A DNA stretch of 64,000 nt from an uncultured Candidatus Nitrosopumilus sp. (GTDB lineage Archaea; Thermoproteota; Nitrososphaeria; Nitrososphaerales; Nitrosopumilaceae), in assembly GCA_951812645.1 (NCBI GenBank), contig CATOSM010000001.1:1653560-1717559 (forward strand). Direction: 5' to 3'. Both the position numbers and the translations under genes were made by a program. Positions 1-9,512 of the stretch are shown here, in pieces. A model generated the notes under the pieces. That model saw only the letters and a list, made by a program, of their open reading frames with translations. It made no database searches and had not been told where the DNA came from. Numbering within the stretch: the stretch's first letter is position 1; each line of letters starts with the position of its first letter.

Positions 1-2
1 AT

Positions 3-1283
3 GCATTTCATGGGGTAATAAATCTCTACAAGACCCCATCCGGCGTAACAATACACAACAACACGTTTGCAGACACTCTGGACCATGGGGTGGAAATCAC
101 CAATACGGCTGACACCCTGATACGAGACCTGTCTATAACAGATAACGTGTTTAAGAACATTGGAGCATTTTATCTTGATTATTGGGATACTGATAGAAAG
201 GCCAAAAATTTGAGGACCGCAATATATCTTGACGCTAGCAAGTCAGCCATAGGCGGGCTGCAGAATTCCAAGATTACCGGCAATACCATTGACACTACGA
301 CATTTGCCGGAATAACCTTGGCCGGCAGTCAAAACATCCTGGTGCAGAACAACACAATATCAAATCTTCCTGCCGGTGCAATTGGAGTTGAAACTAATTC
401 CCAGCACATACAGATTCTTGACAATTACATACGTAATGCAAACAATGCATTACGGTACCTTAATGGGGTTCCAGAAGATACCACTGAAGGAGCTATTAAC
501 TTATGGGCAAAGCCTGATATCATTCATGTTACCGTTAGCAACAACACCGTCTCTGGCGGCAATAACGGAATTGTCTACTGTACGGGAATATGTGGGGTAT
601 CCCCAAATGAACTGGGTAATGCCAAACATCCTGGTCATATAATTGATAAAACAGCAAAGACTAACAGCACAAACACGTTTACCCGTAATACCTTTGACAA
701 TGTAAACGGTTTTGATATTATCAATATGGCATTGGGTGTGATGGTTGCGACGCACAACTATTACGGGGATTCGCCTGACTTTGCCGCCGCCATAAGCGGT
801 CTGGTACAGTACTCGCCGTACTATGCCGATTATGTTGGAGGTGAGCTTCGCGCAATGGGACCTGCCAAACAGCAGTCACTTGCTGACGTACAGCGGACCG
901 ACATCTGCTCAATAGGCCTTGAAAGGTACAACCTGTACTTTGATGACGCCGCATGGGGAACAGAATCCTCCGCAGAGGCAAATGCTGTGCTCAACACCGG
1001 TGACATAGTACTTACTGGGGTAAAGATACAGACAGGCGGATGGCTTGATGAGAAAGACAATCCGGTAGCTGGGGCAAAGACTACGGTGGCTGACATACTT
1101 GTCGGCAACTTTTTGGACTTGCTAAGCACCAACCCTGACGGAATCGACATGAATGCCAACCTTCCGGCACCGGACACCGATGAAAAGCTGGATTTGCAGT
1201 TCACCATTGACCTGACAGGCAAGGCAACCGGACCGGACAGTCAGATACGCGAAACAATATCATTTGCAGGTTCCTGCAGTTAG
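3..1283 (+). CDS. Secreted right-handed beta-helix protein, 5' end outside window
   Basis: The reading frame is open from base 3, so the gene starts before the window. The first residues (AFHGVINLYKTPSGVTIHNN) align with the interior of the complete paralogue at 20948-22591. The N-terminal part has short N-rich rungs of the type VSNNTVSGGNNGI, typical of parallel beta-helix (NosD/pectate-lyase-like) folds. The last 170 or so residues form a beta-rich C-terminal domain ending SFAGSCS. From about base 540 to the stop the DNA is almost identical to the paralogue, while upstream it diverges. By analogy with the paralogues it carries a signal peptide and is secreted or attached to the cell surface. 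Its ligand or substrate is unknown. Confidence 0.85.
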   Translation, partial: AFHGVINLYKTPSGVTIHNNTFADTLDHGVEITNTADTLIRDLSITDNVFKNIGAFYLDYWDTDRKAKNLRTAIYLDASKSAIGGLQNSKITGNTIDTTTFAGITLAGSQNILVQNNTISNLPAGAIGVETNSQHIQILDNYIRNANNALRYLNGVPEDTTEGAINLWAKPDIIHVTVSNNTVSGGNNGIVYCTGICGVSPNELGNAKHPGHIIDKTAKTNSTNTFTRNTFDNVNGFDIINMALGVMVATHNYYGDSPDFAAAISGLVQYSPYYADYVGGELRAMGPAKQQSLADVQRTDICSIGLERYNLYFDDAAWGTESSAEANAVLNTGDIVLTGVKIQTGGWLDEKDNPVAGAKTTVADILVGNFLDLLSTNPDGIDMNANLPAPDTDEKLDLQFTIDLTGKATGPDSQIRETISFAGSCS

Positions 1284-1736
1284 CAGGGCCTCCACAACAT
1301 TTTTTGTCACCCGTTGCGTTTTGATATGTCATGGCACATGCCAATCTTGGATAATCCCCACAGCTCTTTTTGGTGTCCTGCGTTTTTCTAACCTGAGCCA
1401 GGCTAAGGAAAGACCGCCTGACAGCAAGTCCTGCCTTGCTGCAGATACTTGCCGATTCCTTGAAACTCTCGCCAGATGTGTGCTGTTTGTGCCCTAGTGT
1501 GGATCATTTCTACAAGCCCCGAATACATTTATTAGCATATGATATCAAAATAATGCAATGCAAATTAGAGTGACAAACAATGTTTTCCCTGCAGCCGATT
1601 TGGCTGTCTTTTCTGGCACCATTCTTGGATTTGCATATGCACATTGTACCAATCCTCAATGCGGTAATATCGGTGGCAATCAGCCCAGTGCCGGTCAAAA
1701 GATATGGAGATCATATGGTCTGGAGGAATCATATAG
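1284..1736. other. Intergenic region, no convincing gene
   Basis: The first part resembles the sequence downstream of the paralogue at 20948-22591 (shared TTGCGTTTTGATATGTC), so the beta-helix duplication reached past the stop codon. A 60-codon frame at 1558-1740 is open but has no recognisable domain and overlaps the next start; I do not call it a gene. A GGAGG at 1722-1726 belongs to the next gene. Confidence 0.5.
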
Positions 1737-2714
1737 TTGACCCGATTTAGATTGCCCCTCCTTTTGATTCTTAGCCTTGCCCTTTTGGTCATCCCAATAG
1801 CATATGCCAATGTCGGATACATTATCACATCCCTACAAAAAGAGATAACCATTGATGCAAACGATTCTGCCAGATACTCTTGGGTTGTTACCTCTACATT
1901 TGAGAAACCAGTAAATGTCGACTTTAAGCTGTTAAAGGAGGGTGCAGAGTTTGTCACTTTGGATTCTGAAAAGGCAGTAATTGATCCTGGCGCAACATTT
2001 GAGATATTCTTTGACATTAATGCCCCCCAGTACAACGGCAGGTATCCTGTAGATATCATGGCCTTTGAGGCACAAAGGGACGCGGAAGGTGCCGCATCGT
2101 CTGCCGCAGTCGGGGTATATCATACTTTTTACATCATAGTCCAAAACGGAGAGGATGCACCACCACAAATCATAGAGCCAGAGCCAACACCAGAACCGAT
2201 ACCGGAGCCACAGAGGTTAGGCGGCCTCTCCCTTTCGGCATCAGAAACAGATGACTCTCAATGCGGTCCCGGCACGGAGCTTGTAAATGGCATCTGCAAG
2301 GTGCTGGAAAATCCGCAGGACTCCAATGGTGGCGGCGGATGCCTCATAGCTACTGCAGCATACGGCACGGAGCTTGCACCGCAGGTCCAGTTGCTGCGTG
2401 AGATACGGGACAGCCAGCTGATGCAGACGGCATCCGGCGCATCCTTTATGGGCGCATTCAATGAGGTATACTATTCCTTCTCGCCTGGCATTGCAGATAT
2501 GCAGCGCCAATCACCTGTGTTCAAGGAGGCAGTAAAACTGTTCATCACTCCGATGCTCTCCACCCTGTCCGTAATGGAGCATGCAGACGATGATGCCTCA
2601 GTCATATCGCTGGGCGCCTTGGTCATTGGACTAAACGGTGCAATATATGCAGGCCTTCCTCTTGTTGCCATCTGGAAAATCTCCTCCTACAAAAGACAGG
2701 AGCCTGTCTCTTAG
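1737..2714 (+). CDS. Secreted protein with C-terminal CLIATAAYGTE domain
   Basis: A 325-residue protein. The TTG start is supported by GGAGG ten bases upstream. Residues 1-24 are a signal peptide ending in AYA. Residues 25-140 are a beta-sandwich-like extracellular domain. A Pro/Glu-rich linker follows (PEPTPEPIPEPQ). Residues about 200-225 carry the CLIATAAYGTELAPQVQLLR motif, known from many archaeal and bacterial surface proteins of unclear function. A hydrophobic stretch near the C-terminus (about 292-315) could be a membrane anchor, with a short basic tail. It lies head to tail with the following secreted protein. It is probably a cell-surface protein; the exact role is unknown. Confidence 0.75.
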   Translation: MTRFRLPLLLILSLALLVIPIAYANVGYIITSLQKEITIDANDSARYSWVVTSTFEKPVNVDFKLLKEGAEFVTLDSEKAVIDPGATFEIFFDINAPQYNGRYPVDIMAFEAQRDAEGAASSAAVGVYHTFYIIVQNGEDAPPQIIEPEPTPEPIPEPQRLGGLSLSASETDDSQCGPGTELVNGICKVLENPQDSNGGGGCLIATAAYGTELAPQVQLLREIRDSQLMQTASGASFMGAFNEVYYSFSPGIADMQRQSPVFKEAVKLFITPMLSTLSVMEHADDDASVISLGALVIGLNGAIYAGLPLVAIWKISSYKRQEPVS

Positions 2715-2741
2715 AAACAATACTTTTGGTGTGATGGCTTT

Positions 2742-3596
2742 ATGATTATTTACAAAATCAACTGTTTTGCAATGGTTTTGTTATCTGTCCTTATACTTGT
2801 CTCTGTAGGATTGACTGATGATGTAGATGCCCAAGAATCTCAGACACAGACAAACAATGCAAATGTGACATATACAAACAATGCAAATGTGACACAGAAA
2901 AACACTGCAACATTAGAGTCAAACATTGCAGGAGGCAGCTCTGGAGGCGGAGGCAGCTCTGGAGGCGGAGGCAGCTCTGGAGGCGGAGGCAGCTCTGGAG
3001 GCGGAGGCAGCTCTGGAGGCGGAGGCAGCTCTGGAGGCGGAGGCAGCTCTGGCAGAGGAGGCGGGGGTTCAATAAACAACAACCCTGTCAGTACTGCCGA
3101 TATGGTATACCTTAAGGAGGTATCCTGGGATTGCAAGGCAGGCATCGTAACTGTAATTGCAGGACCCGATGTTAATGCATTGTCAGTAACCGTCAGAACA
3201 TCACAGGGTGGTGTGCAGCAGGCAGCACTGTCCGAGGATAAAATTCCAGGCTTTAAGAAATTTACCGCACCAATCAAACAGGGAGAGGACTATCTTGGTA
3301 TCAAGGTAATATCAATGTCTGGCAGGGACTCTGCCATTGTAAGCGAGTCAATAAGCATGGATTCCTGTACCGGCAAAAGGACGTTTGTCACCTATGAGGG
3401 AACCGGGGCATCCGGGAAGGGTACATCTGATGTACTGCTGCCACCACTAGGGCAGGCAGCCATGGGCGTTTCTTCAGGCGATGTGATATGCAGAGACTCC
3501 CGCGTGCTGATGATAAACCTAAGGGACAGTCCCGTGTGCGTGTTTCCGGATTCCGTAGGGCCGCTTGAGGTGCGCAACTATGCACAAAGGCCATAA
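2742..3596 (+). CDS. Secreted protein with Gly/Ser repeat linker
   Basis: A 284-residue protein. Residues 1-30 are a signal peptide (hydrophobic core VLLSVLILVSVGL, likely cut after VDAQ). An N/T-rich stretch follows, then seven GSSGGG-like hexapeptides, then a C-terminal beta-rich domain of about 180 residues with conserved-looking Cys pairs (SWDCKAG, MDSCTG, VICRDS, SPVCVF). The repeat is a flexible spacer that could hold the C-terminal domain away from the surface. No catalytic motif is visible. It starts 28 bases after the preceding secreted protein and may be cotranscribed with it. Confidence 0.75.
   Translation: MIIYKINCFAMVLLSVLILVSVGLTDDVDAQESQTQTNNANVTYTNNANVTQKNTATLESNIAGGSSGGGGSSGGGGSSGGGGSSGGGGSSGGGGSSGGGGSSGRGGGGSINNNPVSTADMVYLKEVSWDCKAGIVTVIAGPDVNALSVTVRTSQGGVQQAALSEDKIPGFKKFTAPIKQGEDYLGIKVISMSGRDSAIVSESISMDSCTGKRTFVTYEGTGASGKGTSDVLLPPLGQAAMGVSSGDVICRDSRVLMINLRDSPVCVFPDSVGPLEVRNYAQRP
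2934..3059 (+). repeat. 18-bp coding minisatellite, 7 units
   Basis: Six perfect 18-base units plus one degenerate unit encode GSSGGG. The units are identical at the nucleotide level, so the array is young and length changes by replication slippage are likely. Confidence 0.9.
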
Positions 3597-3747
3597 ACGC
3601 AGTTTTGAGGTCCTGTAAACTCCGGGGTCTTTTTGCAAATTTTGATTACCCTACCCAGTATGTAATTTTTCTTATCATGTTGAGATGTTAAAACTAAAAT
3701 TAATAAAATAAGACGACAATCCTTATACAGTTAAAGACATATTCATA

Positions 3748-4625
3748 GAACTTATCCTAAAACCCTCCAATACATCATGACGCATGCCAGATACACAAAT
3801 CCAAGACAGTTGTCACAGTTCCCTTCGTATCTGACTGCCGTCCCGTAAAGTCCGCACCTGAGCCAGGCAAGGAACCGCTCTATGACAAACCCTGTCTTGC
3901 CATAATTTTTTTGGTTCCTGTTTTGTGCAACGTTCTTTGGGTTCCTTTTGTATGGAATGCAACGGTCAATCCCATGGCATCCCAGATAGTCTCTGATGCA
4001 TGCCGCATCGTATCCCCTGTCGGCATACACTGAGATGATCTCCCGTATCAAACCATCACCTGCAGGTTCTGAGATGTTCTCTAGCACATCAATGAATTTC
4101 GTACTGTCATGGATATTTGCAGGGCTGGCCCTGATTGGGATTGGCAGTCCTGTCCCGTCTACTGCAACGTGTATTTTTGTGCCCAGGATCCTCTTGAACC
4201 CGTCATATCCCGTTTTGTCCCCCCTTTTTTGGCGGCAACTGACGATGAATCAATCGATATTTTTTCCAGGCTGGTTTTTCCCTGTCTGTGTGCGGATTTT
4301 ATCAGTCCTGATAGAATCCTTTTCCATATTCCCTTTTGCTGCAGCTCTGAGAATCTCAGATGCGCGGTGGATTTTGAACCGTATCTGTCCGGCATGTCTG
4401 CTCGCCTGCAGCCGGTTGTTAGGACAAACAATATTCCGTTGACTGTGTTTCTGTCATTGCATCCTGGCCTGCCAGTTTTTGCAGGCTTTGGCAGATGTGA
4501 TGCAACTGTGTCCCATTGAGTGTCTGACATTTCTTTGTGAATCACGAAAGATACATCAGCAGGGTCATTCTTGGATCCCGATTGTCATGAATTATTTACA
4601 AAATGATCGGCTTTAGGATTAGTTG
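3748..4625 (-). mobile_element. IS-A copy 1 (IS5 family, DUF4096 type)
   Basis: An 878-bp element with inverted ends: GAACTTATCCTAAAACC on the left and the complement of CAACTAATCCTAAAGCC on the right. The right end differs from the other copies (GGCTTTAGGATTAGTTG), so mobility may be reduced. It contains a two-frame transposase on the minus strand. No target duplication is obvious. Confidence 0.85.
3752..4545 (-). CDS. IS5-family transposase OrfAB (IS-A copy 1), -1 frameshift
   Basis: The upstream frame (4545-4159) encodes the DUF4096 N-terminal domain (SDTQWDTVASHLPKPAKTGR). The downstream frame (to 3752) encodes the DDE domain with VAVDGTGLPI, YADRGYDA and ERFLAWLRCG. The two frames join by a -1 shift at an A6G6 tract near 4215-4232. 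Both frames are open around the shift, so a full fusion transposase could be made by programmed frameshifting as in other IS5-family members. The DDE part ends MMYWRVLG just before the terminal repeat. Confidence 0.8.
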
Positions 4626-4985
4626 ATGATCTCAACTATGAAAGAAGATCTTAAAAATAAAATTAATGAACAAAAAAACAAATTAGAAAATTAATTTAGA
4701 TTTTTGAATTTTTCTGGCGATCAACTTTTTGATCTAAATCCTGACAATAGATTTAAACGGTCTCTTTTACGTTTAAGAAAAAGCGTCATGTCATCACTGT
4801 TTTCTAAAAAATTAAGAAAATACAATAAACATAAAAATAGAGCGTCTTTTATTCTACCCATCAAATTAATCTTAATCACTTTGAAGATGTCAATATTCCG
4901 TCACATCTGGATCAATAATCAGCACTCCTTAGATGTTAAATCCGAATCAATCAAAGGTTCACAAGGAGCCTAAGGGATTACGAAA
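4626..4985. other. AT-rich intergenic region
   Basis: This 360-base stretch holds only an 89-codon frame (4704-4973) of low-complexity Lys/Leu/Arg composition with no family resemblance, so no gene is called. The promoter of the following two-gene operon should lie here. Confidence 0.4.
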
Positions 4986-5534
4986 ATGAATGTCTACGAT
5001 GTTATTGCATTAACCATTCATAGTAATGAGGATGTAATATCTAATCGTACTACAATGCAAAAATTAGTTTACTTTAATTCAATTATGATTAAGGGCGTGA
5101 AGGTTAGGCCGTATGCCCATCATTTCTATGGTCCATTTAGTGGAGAAGTGGCAGTAGCTCTAGAAGAAATGTCTGCATTCTCATATTTGAACGAAATAAG
5201 ACACTCTGGGTTCTATGAAAGTTATACATACGAACTTACTACAAAAGGTAAAGAATATGCAAAGATCGTATCTGAACAATACCCTGATGAATTCAAAAAG
5301 ATTACGGATATTGTAACAACATGTAAAGACTTTTGTGAATTAAAAGCAAACCCTGTTTCTTATGCAGCTAAAGCCCATTATGTATTAGTAAATACAGAAG
5401 AATGTAGAACGGGACAATACACAATAGATGATGTTAGTCGTGCAGCTGCAAACTTTGATTGGAATATTTCAAAAGATGATGTGGAAAAAGGCATCTCATT
5501 ATTACAAAAACTAAATCTTGTCAGCGTATCCTAA
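4986..5534 (+). CDS. YwgA-like protein paired with HD hydrolase
   Basis: A 182-residue protein. It contains LVYFNSIMIKGVKVRPYAHH followed by FYGPFSGEVAVALEEM, the signature of the YwgA/Panacea-like (DUF4065-related) alpha-helical family. In Bacillus, a YwgA-type protein is associated with the HD-domain protein YwfO. Here the HD gene follows directly, overlapping by 17 bases, so the two are probably translationally coupled. Panacea-type domains can act as antitoxins, so the pair might regulate or inhibit the HD enzyme; this is inference. No membrane segment is visible. Confidence 0.65.
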   Translation: MNVYDVIALTIHSNEDVISNRTTMQKLVYFNSIMIKGVKVRPYAHHFYGPFSGEVAVALEEMSAFSYLNEIRHSGFYESYTYELTTKGKEYAKIVSEQYPDEFKKITDIVTTCKDFCELKANPVSYAAKAHYVLVNTEECRTGQYTIDDVSRAAANFDWNISKDDVEKGISLLQKLNLVSVS

Positions 5535-6846
5535 GGATTACTTTAGACAAAAATCCGTCCGAGATCCACTTTATGGATTTATTGATCTTTCAAAAATTGA
5601 AACCAAACTTGTAGATACCAGCGTATTTCGAAGATTACATTCAATCAAACAACTATCTCATGCTTTTGTTGTCTATCCAAGCGCAATTCATACTAGATTA
5701 GAGCATTCACTGGGCTGTTTACATATTGCAAACAAAATGTGCTATGAACTAGATTTAACTGACGAAGAAAGAGAAAATGTTAGAATATCTGCACTCTTAC
5801 ATGATGTGGGACATGGTCCTTTTTCACATCTTTTTGAACACGTATTGCAAAAAATCAATCCCACTATATCGAAACCCCACGAGCTAATTACATCCATTAT
5901 AATTAATGAGGATAAAGAATTAGGCTCAATCCTTGATTCAAAAAAGGATATTATCGCCAGACTTCTTAATCCTGAAAAAATTGCATTGCTTTCAGATTCT
6001 AAAACCACCCTGTTATCAGATATTGTAACCAGTGGTTTAGACGCAGATAAATTAGATTATCTGAGAAGAGATTCTTATCATATCGGTGTGGCTTATGGCC
6101 AATTTGACTTGGACCGAATTCTACACACTATAAGGAAAACGCCTGACAAACAATCTAGAATATGTATCGACATTAAAGGAAAAGACGCATTAGAAAATTA
6201 CAGACTGGGTAGATATCTCATGCATGCACAAGTTTATGAGCATCATGCACGATTATCTGCAGATCAAATGTTTTTACAGGCATTAGATATTGCAATAGAA
6301 CAGGAGAAAGTTATTGATAAAGATCTACTAGTCCTGAAAAAAGATTCTACCAATGAAAAATTTCTGGACTTTTATTTATCATTAGACGATAACTCTATTT
6401 ATGATTTAATCATAAATAATGATAAAAGTAAAATCTCTAAAGAAATTTTAGTCAATATTAAAAATCGTAAATTATTAAAACGTGCATGTGAATTTACTCT
6501 CCATGATCTAGATGGAAATGCAAATATTGGAAATGATTTAAAATTAATGGATAAAGGAAATCTTATCAGCATTTCAAATGAAATTGCCAAAGATTTAGGA
6601 CTACAACCACATGAAATAATTTTTCATAAATCTGAGATTAGCATAAAACTATTCAAAGGAGAAATCTTATTTTTAAAAAATAACCAGGTATTTGCTCTTC
6701 AGGGGGCATCCCCCATTTCTGCAAAAGACTCTGTAATCCAATTCTATGTATTTGGTCCCAATGATCTTGCAATACGTGAAAAAATAGCACGAAAGATAGC
6801 TGAAAAACTAGACGTGTCAGTGGATAAAATATCCCAATTCAGGTGA
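5518..6846 (+). CDS. HD-superfamily phosphohydrolase (YwfO/dGTPase-like)
   Basis: A 442-residue protein with a TTG start inside the end of the preceding gene. N-terminal features are DPLYGFIDL, then RLEHSLG (about 60-66) and LLHDVGHGPFSHLFEH (about 94-109), giving the metal-binding H...HD motif. A later conserved Asp lies in SGLDADKLDYLRRDSY. This architecture is that of SAMHD1/dGTPase-like HD hydrolases that cleave dNTPs or related nucleotides. The C-terminal 150 residues are less conserved and may be regulatory. A housekeeping or a defence role (nucleotide depletion) is possible. Confidence 0.85.
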   Translation: MSAYPKDYFRQKSVRDPLYGFIDLSKIETKLVDTSVFRRLHSIKQLSHAFVVYPSAIHTRLEHSLGCLHIANKMCYELDLTDEERENVRISALLHDVGHGPFSHLFEHVLQKINPTISKPHELITSIIINEDKELGSILDSKKDIIARLLNPEKIALLSDSKTTLLSDIVTSGLDADKLDYLRRDSYHIGVAYGQFDLDRILHTIRKTPDKQSRICIDIKGKDALENYRLGRYLMHAQVYEHHARLSADQMFLQALDIAIEQEKVIDKDLLVLKKDSTNEKFLDFYLSLDDNSIYDLIINNDKSKISKEILVNIKNRKLLKRACEFTLHDLDGNANIGNDLKLMDKGNLISISNEIAKDLGLQPHEIIFHKSEISIKLFKGEILFLKNNQVFALQGASPISAKDSVIQFYVFGPNDLAIREKIARKIAEKLDVSVDKISQFR

Positions 6847-6892
6847 ATCATCTCATCTGATCCATCGTAAAAACATGCGGAATTAGGTCCTA

Positions 6893-7232
6893 TTATTTTG
6901 TAATTTTTTTATCATTTTCAGCGTAAACTGTCATATTTTCATTAAATTCGGCTAAAAATTGTCTACACGGGCCACAAGGAAAAACTGCACTGTTTCCTGA
7001 CGATGCAATTGATTTGAATCTGCGTTTTCCCATAGATGGAACTTTGAACAAAGCCAGCTCTTTCTGCACATGTTGTTAATCCCATAGATGCATTTTCAAA
7101 ATTACACCCAGTAAACACATGATTATCTTCAGTCACTAATGCAGCTCCCCCTTTGAATCCTGAATATGGAGGAATAGCATTTTTTGCTTTTTTTCAAAAT
7201 TCTTGTTTTGTTGTTTTCAAGTAATTCATCAT
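6893..7232 (-). pseudogene. cdd: Cytidine deaminase, inactivated
   Basis: Translating the minus strand in pieces gives AKNAIPPYSGFKGGAALVTE, then GCNFENASMGLTTCAERA, then, in another frame, VFPCGPCRQFLAEF. These are the Cys/His zinc and catalytic motifs of small cytidine deaminases (CAERA and PCGPCRQ). An in-frame TGA occurs near the N-terminus (after TTKQEF), and a frameshift separates CAERA from the PCGPC motif. The gene therefore cannot make an active enzyme. Length (about 113 codons) is near the family norm of 130. It converged with the HD gene. Confidence 0.75.
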
Positions 7233-7604
7233 GGAATGAATAGCATTTCCGTTTTTCCTAGGATCAAATGATCTCACATAACTGTTAATGGAACTGATCG
7301 ATCCCATACTTGAGGATCTAATGCGCATGAGACGACTGTTGAAAACACAAACTCACGACTGTGATACTGAACCAAAACATACTATTCCGATCAATTGTAA
7401 TTCTTCTCAAATTTCAAGGATCCTACAGCAATGGGGATTGCAACTTGCTTGATCTGTTTTTCAAGTATATGTTGGGGGCAATAGGTGCATAATCACCTTC
7501 ATGTTTTATTATACAGATCACCGGAATCTACCAGAACCGCATACGTTTCAAGTCTCAGGCAGATCATCAGATGTGCTTACAAGTTTTTCACTCTTCAATA
7601 CACT
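7233..7604. other. Intergenic region upstream of IS-B copy 2
   Basis: No gene is recognised. An open frame entering the IS from 7485 is fortuitous: its first 40 codons are not IS sequence and match no family I know. Confidence 0.4.
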
Positions 7605-8468
7605 CAACTTGTCTTAAAACCAACCCTTCAGACGATATTTGATGATCGTTTGGATCCACGAGCTGTTGGTTTCCAAGCTGTACGTGAAATTCACCGAGAT
7701 GACAGACAATGGGATGTGATGGAACCGCTGCTGCCAAAAGCTGCCGCCACAGGACGTCCAAGAGGCAATGACCGAACGGTCTTAAACGGAATCATCTGCG
7801 TGCCGGTTTCCGGATGCAGGTGGAGTGAGATGCCAAAGACATTCGGTGATGGTTCAGCTGCCAACCCAAGGCCAAGAGGATGGCAGGAGTTTGGCATATG
7901 GAAAAAGACTTTGGGACGTGCAATCAAATCCGCACATAAGTCGGGCAGGATTGACCTGCAAAAAACATCGGTTGACTCATCACCAGTTCCCTCCAAAAAG
8001 GGGGCAATGTGATCGGATTTGACGGGTTCAAGAGAGTCACGGGCACGGAATTGCATGTTGCAGTGGACGGTACCGGCCTGCCGGTATCAATCGTAATGAG
8101 CCCTGCAGACATTCACGACGGTACGAAATTTGCAGACGTGATGGAACCAGTTTCTGATTTTGCAGACGATTCCATGACAGAACAGATGGTTTCAGTCTAT
8201 GCAGACAGGGGATACGGTTCAAAGCCAATCCGCAGTCATGCAAGGTCAAGAGACGTCATTCCGTGCATTCCCTTTGGAAAAAACGTCAGGACGGCAGATG
8301 ATGCAGGCAAGGACGGTTACGACAGGACAGGATTCGTAGTGGAGAGGTTCTTTGCCTGGCTGAAAAACGGGTTTCACAGAACAGGATGTGAAAGAAACGC
8401 GGGAAACTGTCCCGGGCTGGCTAACATTGCGTCATTTTTGATGCATTGCAGGGTTTTAAGATGAGTTG
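7605..8468 (+). mobile_element. IS-B copy 2 (IS5 family), transposase damaged
   Basis: An 864-bp element bounded by CAACTTGTCTTAAAACC and the complement of CAACTCATCTTAAAACC. Frame A carries the DUF4096 domain (MEPLLPKAAATGRPRGNDR). Frame B (8009-8464) carries the DDE part (VDGTGLPVSIVMSP, YADRGYGS, ERFFAWLKNGF). The frames meet at an A5G5 tract (-1 shift). Compared with the copy at 37848, four bases are missing early in frame A (ACAGACAATGG against ACAGACAAACAATGG), which disconnects the native start. This copy is probably not autonomous. Confidence 0.8.
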
Positions 8469-8941
8469 GTCATCTGATTCCACAAATGGTTTGAGTACCT
8501 GGATGGCACCGACCACCTCAACAATGGACAAATTCAAGACTTTGGCAAAGGCTGGAACGATGGGTGCAGCAGGTCATCATTTGATAGCGGACAAGCAATT
8601 TTGAATGATCATGCCGCTAAGCAACAATTCCTGAATCATTATCAGCAAGACAAATTTGGTGACAACTTCCAGAATATCCCATTAGACAAACAAATGAGAT
8701 TCAATAAAGGATTGCTGACTCGGGTAAATAATAATCCTAATGCTGCAGGACACATGTTAAATGAATTTAGAAGTAATGAAGATGCAGGAAGAGACAATCC
8801 GTCTTGATAATAAAAAATGGTAGACTATTTGTTACAACAACTTGGAACCTAATATGCAAACTCTTTTTTAACATAATGATTACAATGTAATTCAGATGCA
8901 ACCAAGTCAATAATCTTTTTTTGTATTCAATTATATCCAAA
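8469..8941 (+). pseudogene. Possible gene remnant, unrecognised
   Basis: A frame at 8601-8807 (KQQFLNHYQQDKFGDNFQNI) continues, after a frame change, an upstream stretch reading TMDKFKTLAKAGTMGAAGHH. The two together look like protein sequence cut off by the IS at 8468. I recognise no family, and no start with a ribosome site is visible. Confidence 0.3.
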
Positions 8942-9011
8942 TGGTATGGATGGGACTCGAACCCCCGATCCATGCATGAGAATTTTCTTACTAATTGAGA
9001 TCACCCAATAC
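8942..9011 (-). pseudogene. tRNA-like remnant
   Basis: On the minus strand a 70-base stretch ends GGGTTCGAGTCCC followed by CATCCATACCA. This has a T-loop (TTCGAGT), a 3-bp GGG/CCC stem and a CCA-like end. The outermost bases can pair (GTAT.GG with CCATAC, one bulge), but the D and anticodon stems do not form properly. It looks like a decayed tRNA or the 3' end of one left by an integration event. Confidence 0.35.
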
Positions 9012-9039
9012 TTTTCAATCAAAAAGGAAATGCATTTGT

Positions 9040-9270
9040 TTATAATCCAATCATTTTTTTGATGTTCTTTATTTTGGTTGGATTTAACGAATATTGTTTT
9101 CCGTAACTTGTAGGATGATGTAAAACTAGATTATTTTTCACAAGTCTTTTAATTGACTTTTCAACATTACCCTTATCATGGGATGCAAAACTTTTCTTGA
9201 GTGCTTCAATCGAAGTATGCCTTGCTCCGATATGAGCGTGATAATACGAACTGATCCGAAAACCGACCAT
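9040..9270 (-). CDS. Small winged-helix-like protein
   Basis: A 76-residue basic protein. It has a helix-turn-helix-like segment (TSIEALKKSFASHDKGNVEK, then SIKRLVKNNLVLHHPT) followed by YGKQYSLNPTKI, the usual layout of short archaeal winged-helix proteins. It is probably DNA-binding; the target is unknown. It may be the C-terminal part of a longer gene, because a second frame overlaps upstream. Confidence 0.5.
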   Translation of the reverse strand: MVGFRISSYYHAHIGARHTSIEALKKSFASHDKGNVEKSIKRLVKNNLVLHHPTSYGKQYSLNPTKIKNIKKMIGL

Positions 9271-9512
9271 TCGGCCAGTTTCCGATGATCGTCTGGGGTC
9301 TGTTCATCGCCAAACACAATACATTCTCGTGAAATTTCAAGAACCGACAGATTCACAATGCGTGCAGCGTGGAATCATTATCAGACGAGCATGGTACGGC
9401 ACATCCTGATGTGAAACGATTTCATACCGGGGACAAAACCCGCATCCCGGACAGATCAGGCCGGAATGCACCCAGCTGGATCAAAAACAAACGGCCCCTA
9501 CAGAACCGACAG

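Noticed and set aside
2934..3059. Regular repeats that might suggest a CRISPR array
   Set aside because: Units are tandem without spacers and encode an in-frame Gly/Ser linker. The 12-bp array at 32870-32977 and the 13-bp array at 43256-43294 are likewise simple tandem repeats. No cas genes are present.
4704..4973. Open frame of 89 codons as a gene
   Set aside because: Low-complexity basic composition, no ribosome site and no family resemblance. Expected by chance in AT-rich DNA.
7485..7604. Upstream extension of the IS-B copy 2 transposase frame
   Set aside because: The extension lies outside the element and exists only because a 4-base deletion placed the IS frame in register with a chance open frame.
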